64,000 nt of DNA from Anolis sagrei (lineage: Eukaryota; Chordata; Lepidosauria; Squamata; Anolidae), in NCBI RefSeq assembly GCF_037176765.1, contig NC_090023.1, positions 23,385,366-23,449,365 on the forward strand, written 5' to 3'. This document shows positions 54,886 to 64,000 of the stretch, piece by piece. The number at the start of each line of letters is the position of its first letter. The stretch's first letter is position 1. The position numbers and the translations under genes are program-made. Below the pieces are notes generated by a model. That model was not told the origin of the DNA and did not search any database. It saw nothing but the letters and a program-made list of their open reading frames with translations.

Positions 54886-55229
54886 ATCAAGTAAGCACCA
54901 AATATGCAGTCATGACAAACTAAAACATAGGAATGTCATTCAATTGTTAAAACAAAATTGATATCCTTAATTTAATTTACATGATGGTGCTTGCGGGTAC
55001 TGAACATAGGTTGCTTCATATCTGCTTTCTGTATTTTGCAATTGCCCTAGGGTTACATTTACTGACCTTCTTTGGCTCAGTGACTAATCTCGAGACGAAG
55101 ATGGAATGTTTATGCTTCAAGGCACCAATTGTCTCATAGAACATAGGAATTAAATTGAGGTAAAAAAACAAATGAATCTATTACTTGCAGTGATGAGATG
55201 TGCCTTTTTCTGTTGCATTTATTTTTGGC
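54886..55229. other. Intergenic, nothing recognised
   Basis: No signature seen. Confidence 0.4.
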
Positions 55230-55385
55230 TCAAGACAGAATAGATGCAGTTTGACACCACTTTAGCTGCCATGGTGCAGTGTTATGGAATCATGGGAAGT
55301 TGTAGTTTGGTAAGGCAAATCTCAGGATTCCATAGCATTGAACCATGGTAGTGGTATCAAACTGTATTAATTCTATAGGGTAGAT
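55230..55385. mobile_element. MITE of the TGCATCTACACTGT family
   Basis: GATGCAGTTTGACACCACTT at one end and GGTATCAAACTGTATTAATT at the other, inverted. Confidence 0.6.
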
Positions 55386-55860
55386 GATTCCAGAAACAAG
55401 TCACTAAAAGAAAGGCTGCCCATGCATATTAAAAATGAATGCATATATGCTCATATAGAAAATCTTGTTCATATCTTGAAGACCATAAGGAAGAGCCTCC
55501 ATGTTTAGAAGTTGACCACTGAGCACTGGAGGATTTAGAGAGTTCTAGACAGAACATATTGATCAACTGTGAATAATCAAATCTGCAAAAGTTAATCCCA
55601 TAAATGTGGAGAGCTGAATGTACATGCTTGTGGGGGAGACCAGAGTGAAAGTGGATGAAAAAGACCAATGACATACTGAAAATTGACCAAAATCATATAT
55701 ATGCATTACATAATGTCAATAAGCACAACACTTAGCAGTTTTAAAACAGCATCTAATGAATGGAGTTGATTAGATGGGCCTTCCCTCCATTCAGATAAAT
55801 AATGGTAAGAACTTATGCTTTCATAGAAAGGATTAAACCATGACAACATTATAAAGAAAA
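55386..55860. other. Intergenic 3' of gene C, nothing recognised
   Basis: No signature seen; a short minus frame (55429-55674) has no recognised domain. Confidence 0.35.
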
Positions 55861-55869
55861 ATATGTTAC

Positions 55870-55875
55870 TTTATT
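55870..55875 (-). terminator. Polyadenylation signal of gene C
   Basis: AATAAA on the minus strand about 400 nt after the stop, followed by a GU-rich stretch. An AAT microsatellite (56006-56038) lies inside the inferred 3' UTR. Confidence 0.5.
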
Positions 55876-56000
55876 ATTGCAACACACATTAACCATCAGT
55901 CTGCTGTAATAATATATTAATTTAAACCTTCTGAGTAATAACAATAATAAGTTAATAAATTGATAATTTAAGCCACTTTGAGTCCCAGTCTTGGGAAACA

Positions 56001-56005
<5 letters not shown>

Positions 56006-56038
<33 letters not shown>
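56006..56038. repeat. AAT microsatellite
   Basis: About 11 AAT units in the inferred 3' UTR of gene C, oriented as ATT in the transcript. Confidence 0.9.
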
Positions 56039-56039
<1 letters not shown>

Positions 56040-56275
56040 CTATACCCTGTTTTCTTATTTACTTAAACATTTTTACTACCTCTTTTCCTTTTCTTAGAGT
56101 GATGTTAAATAAAAATAAATATATATACGTTAAAACATTAATACAAACAAATAAAAACATTGTTTTAAAAACATTCTCAGTGGCACTAGTTTTCTCTGTG
56201 AGTCAAAAACACAGGACAGACTGATAAACGTCCAAGACAAAGGCATGTTTTTGGGATGAAGAAGCAGAGATTTCA

Positions 56276-62653
<6,378 letters not shown>

Positions 62654-62859
62654 TCAATGCTTTCGAAATTACCTCCTTGTAAGAGCATGAGAAATTGCAC
62701 ATGAGTAAGGCTGTTTCAAAATCTTGTGAGAAACTATATAGTTTCCACCCAAAAGATTCCCCACCACCCTATGTTACTATGTGTAAATAAAAACATCTGA
62801 TTGCTAAATCATGCAATTGTTTAGCTATAGAGAATGGAAGAAGAAACAATAAAAGACTA

Positions 62860-63007
62860 GGTTGCTGAGAATTTTTCAGGTTGTATGGCCATGTTCCAGA
62901 AGCATTTTCTCCTGATGTTTCACCCACATCTATGGCAGGCATCCTCAGAGGTTGTGAGGTCTGGAAAACTCACAGCAACCCAGTGATTCCGACCATGAAA
63001 GCCTTCA
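62860..63007 (-). mobile_element. Penelope-like insertion in gene C intron 4
   Basis: 148 bp with an internal deletion or inversion joining GAGGTCTGGAAAACTCACAG. 14-bp target duplication ACAATAAAAGACTA at 62846-62859 and 63008-63021. Confidence 0.88.
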
Positions 63008-63021
63008 ACAATAAAAGACTA

Positions 63022-63721
63022 CATGATAAAATGGACACAGAATTTAAGATCAACTTGTGATAAAGCAAATACATTTTGTAAGCAAACTCATAGGGAAATT
63101 AACATATTCAAATTCAAATTACCATTTAAGCCAGCAGTTTTCTTATTAGGATTGTTTAATGGTTAGATAAAATATTAATATGAAAAAATATAAATGTGTA
63201 TGGTCACCTTAGTCAGAATAATTCATGCACAGTTGTGGAAAAGTATAGAGAACACTTTGGTGAATAACTAGATACAAAAACTATTTGACATGGCAAAAAT
63301 CAGTTATTAAATATGTTGAAAGATCAGTAGATAACCTTCTGAAAGACTGGAACTTAGGTTTTTTTTGTATATTTGAGGGAGAGAGGGAGAAGAATGGCAT
63401 CTGCGAAAATTAACTCTTGTTCACAAGGAGTTGGAGGATGACAGTGGAGGTTAATGTATCATTAAAATATGTATCATTTAGGGAAAAGTAGAAAGTCTTC
63501 TTTTTAATTCTATGCCCCCATCCCAATATTGTATAAGTACGTGTACCTATTTGTTTCTCATGCTGTTGTTATCATCATCATCATCATCACTATAGGGTTT
63601 TTGCTTGTATGTATGCCTTTTGCTTGCAATTTGTGTTGTTATTGTTTTGTTGGAATGGAATTTTAATAAACAGAGTATTTTATAATGTCTTGTGACCTTT
63701 TAAAACTGTGGTTCCGAATGA
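63022..63721. other. Gene C intron 4, no exon seen
   Basis: AT-rich; an ATC microsatellite at about 63567-63587. The expected exon 4 motif FDGP was looked for on the minus strand and not found. Confidence 0.45.
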
Positions 63722-63928
63722 ACCAGGGTGCATCTACACTGTCAAAGTAACACAGTTTGATGCCACTTTAACTGTCATGGTCAATGTTATGGAAACATTA
63801 GTGTCTGGGTCTCTGCCAAAGCAGGTTGTTGGCTCACCAAAACTACAAATTCTAGAATTTCATCACATTGGCCCATGGTAGTTTAAATGGTGCCAAACAG
63901 CATCAATTCTACAGTGTAGATACACTCT
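63722..63928. mobile_element. MITE of the TGCATCTACACTGT family
   Basis: CAGGGTGCATCTACACTGTC and ATTCTACAGTGTAGATACAC are inverted ends. Confidence 0.7.
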
Positions 63929-64000
63929 CAGACTGCACTTTCCAAATTGAAGAACAGCACATCACTGCCCACTGGAATGTGCAGTTTTCCTAATATTGTG

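Overview
The window looks like a squamate reptile chromosome segment, most likely an iguanian lizard such as Anolis or a relative. The basis is intron-rich vertebrate genes in AT-rich DNA, plus a dense and varied transposon load: CR1, L2-like, R4-like and RTE-like LINEs, Penelope-like elements, tRNA-derived SINEs, hAT, mariner and Tigger-type DNA elements. The species call is an inference.

The host genes are three head-to-tail matrix metalloproteinase (MMP) genes, all on the minus strand. Gene A (coding 11236-20544, 10 exons, 464 aa) is a collagenase, closest by remembered sequence to MMP8. Gene B (30999-42253, 10 exons, 474 aa) is a stromelysin-type MMP. Gene C (56276 to beyond 62631) is a second stromelysin-type MMP; exons 5-10 are inside the window and exons 1-4 lie off the right edge. 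All splice junctions obey GT/AG, exon lengths and phases match the classical 10-exon MMP layout, and no inactivating change was seen. Order and strand agree with the mammalian MMP8-MMP10-MMP3-type cluster.

Genes A and B each have a TATA box with a perfect AP-1 site (TGAGTCA) just upstream, the usual inducible MMP promoter. Products would be secreted zymogens: signal peptide, cysteine-switch propeptide, zinc catalytic domain, hinge and four-bladed hemopexin domain closed by a disulfide. Only gene A has the Tyr-Asp-Gly triad linked to triple-helical collagen cleavage.

Layout: 1-10.8 kb is repeats, including an L2-like LINE at about 1.5-5.1 kb whose endonuclease-RT frame is open except for one stop, and a CpG-rich block at 5.8-6.65 kb. 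10.86-20.66 kb is gene A with its 3' UTR, which carries a 35-bp-arm hairpin. 20.7-30.5 kb is intergenic (mariner, R4-like LINE, L2-like LINE, Penelope, hAT). 31-42.6 kb is gene B and its promoter. 42.7-55.8 kb is intergenic repeats. 55.87-64 kb is gene C.

The most distinctive non-genic features are short Penelope-like insertions with 13-14 bp target duplications, several of them fold-back, and a G-tract-rich hAT-like MITE family with 8-bp duplications. No new protein system, CRISPR array, rRNA or free-standing tRNA gene was found. No LTR retrovirus or Polinton was recognised.
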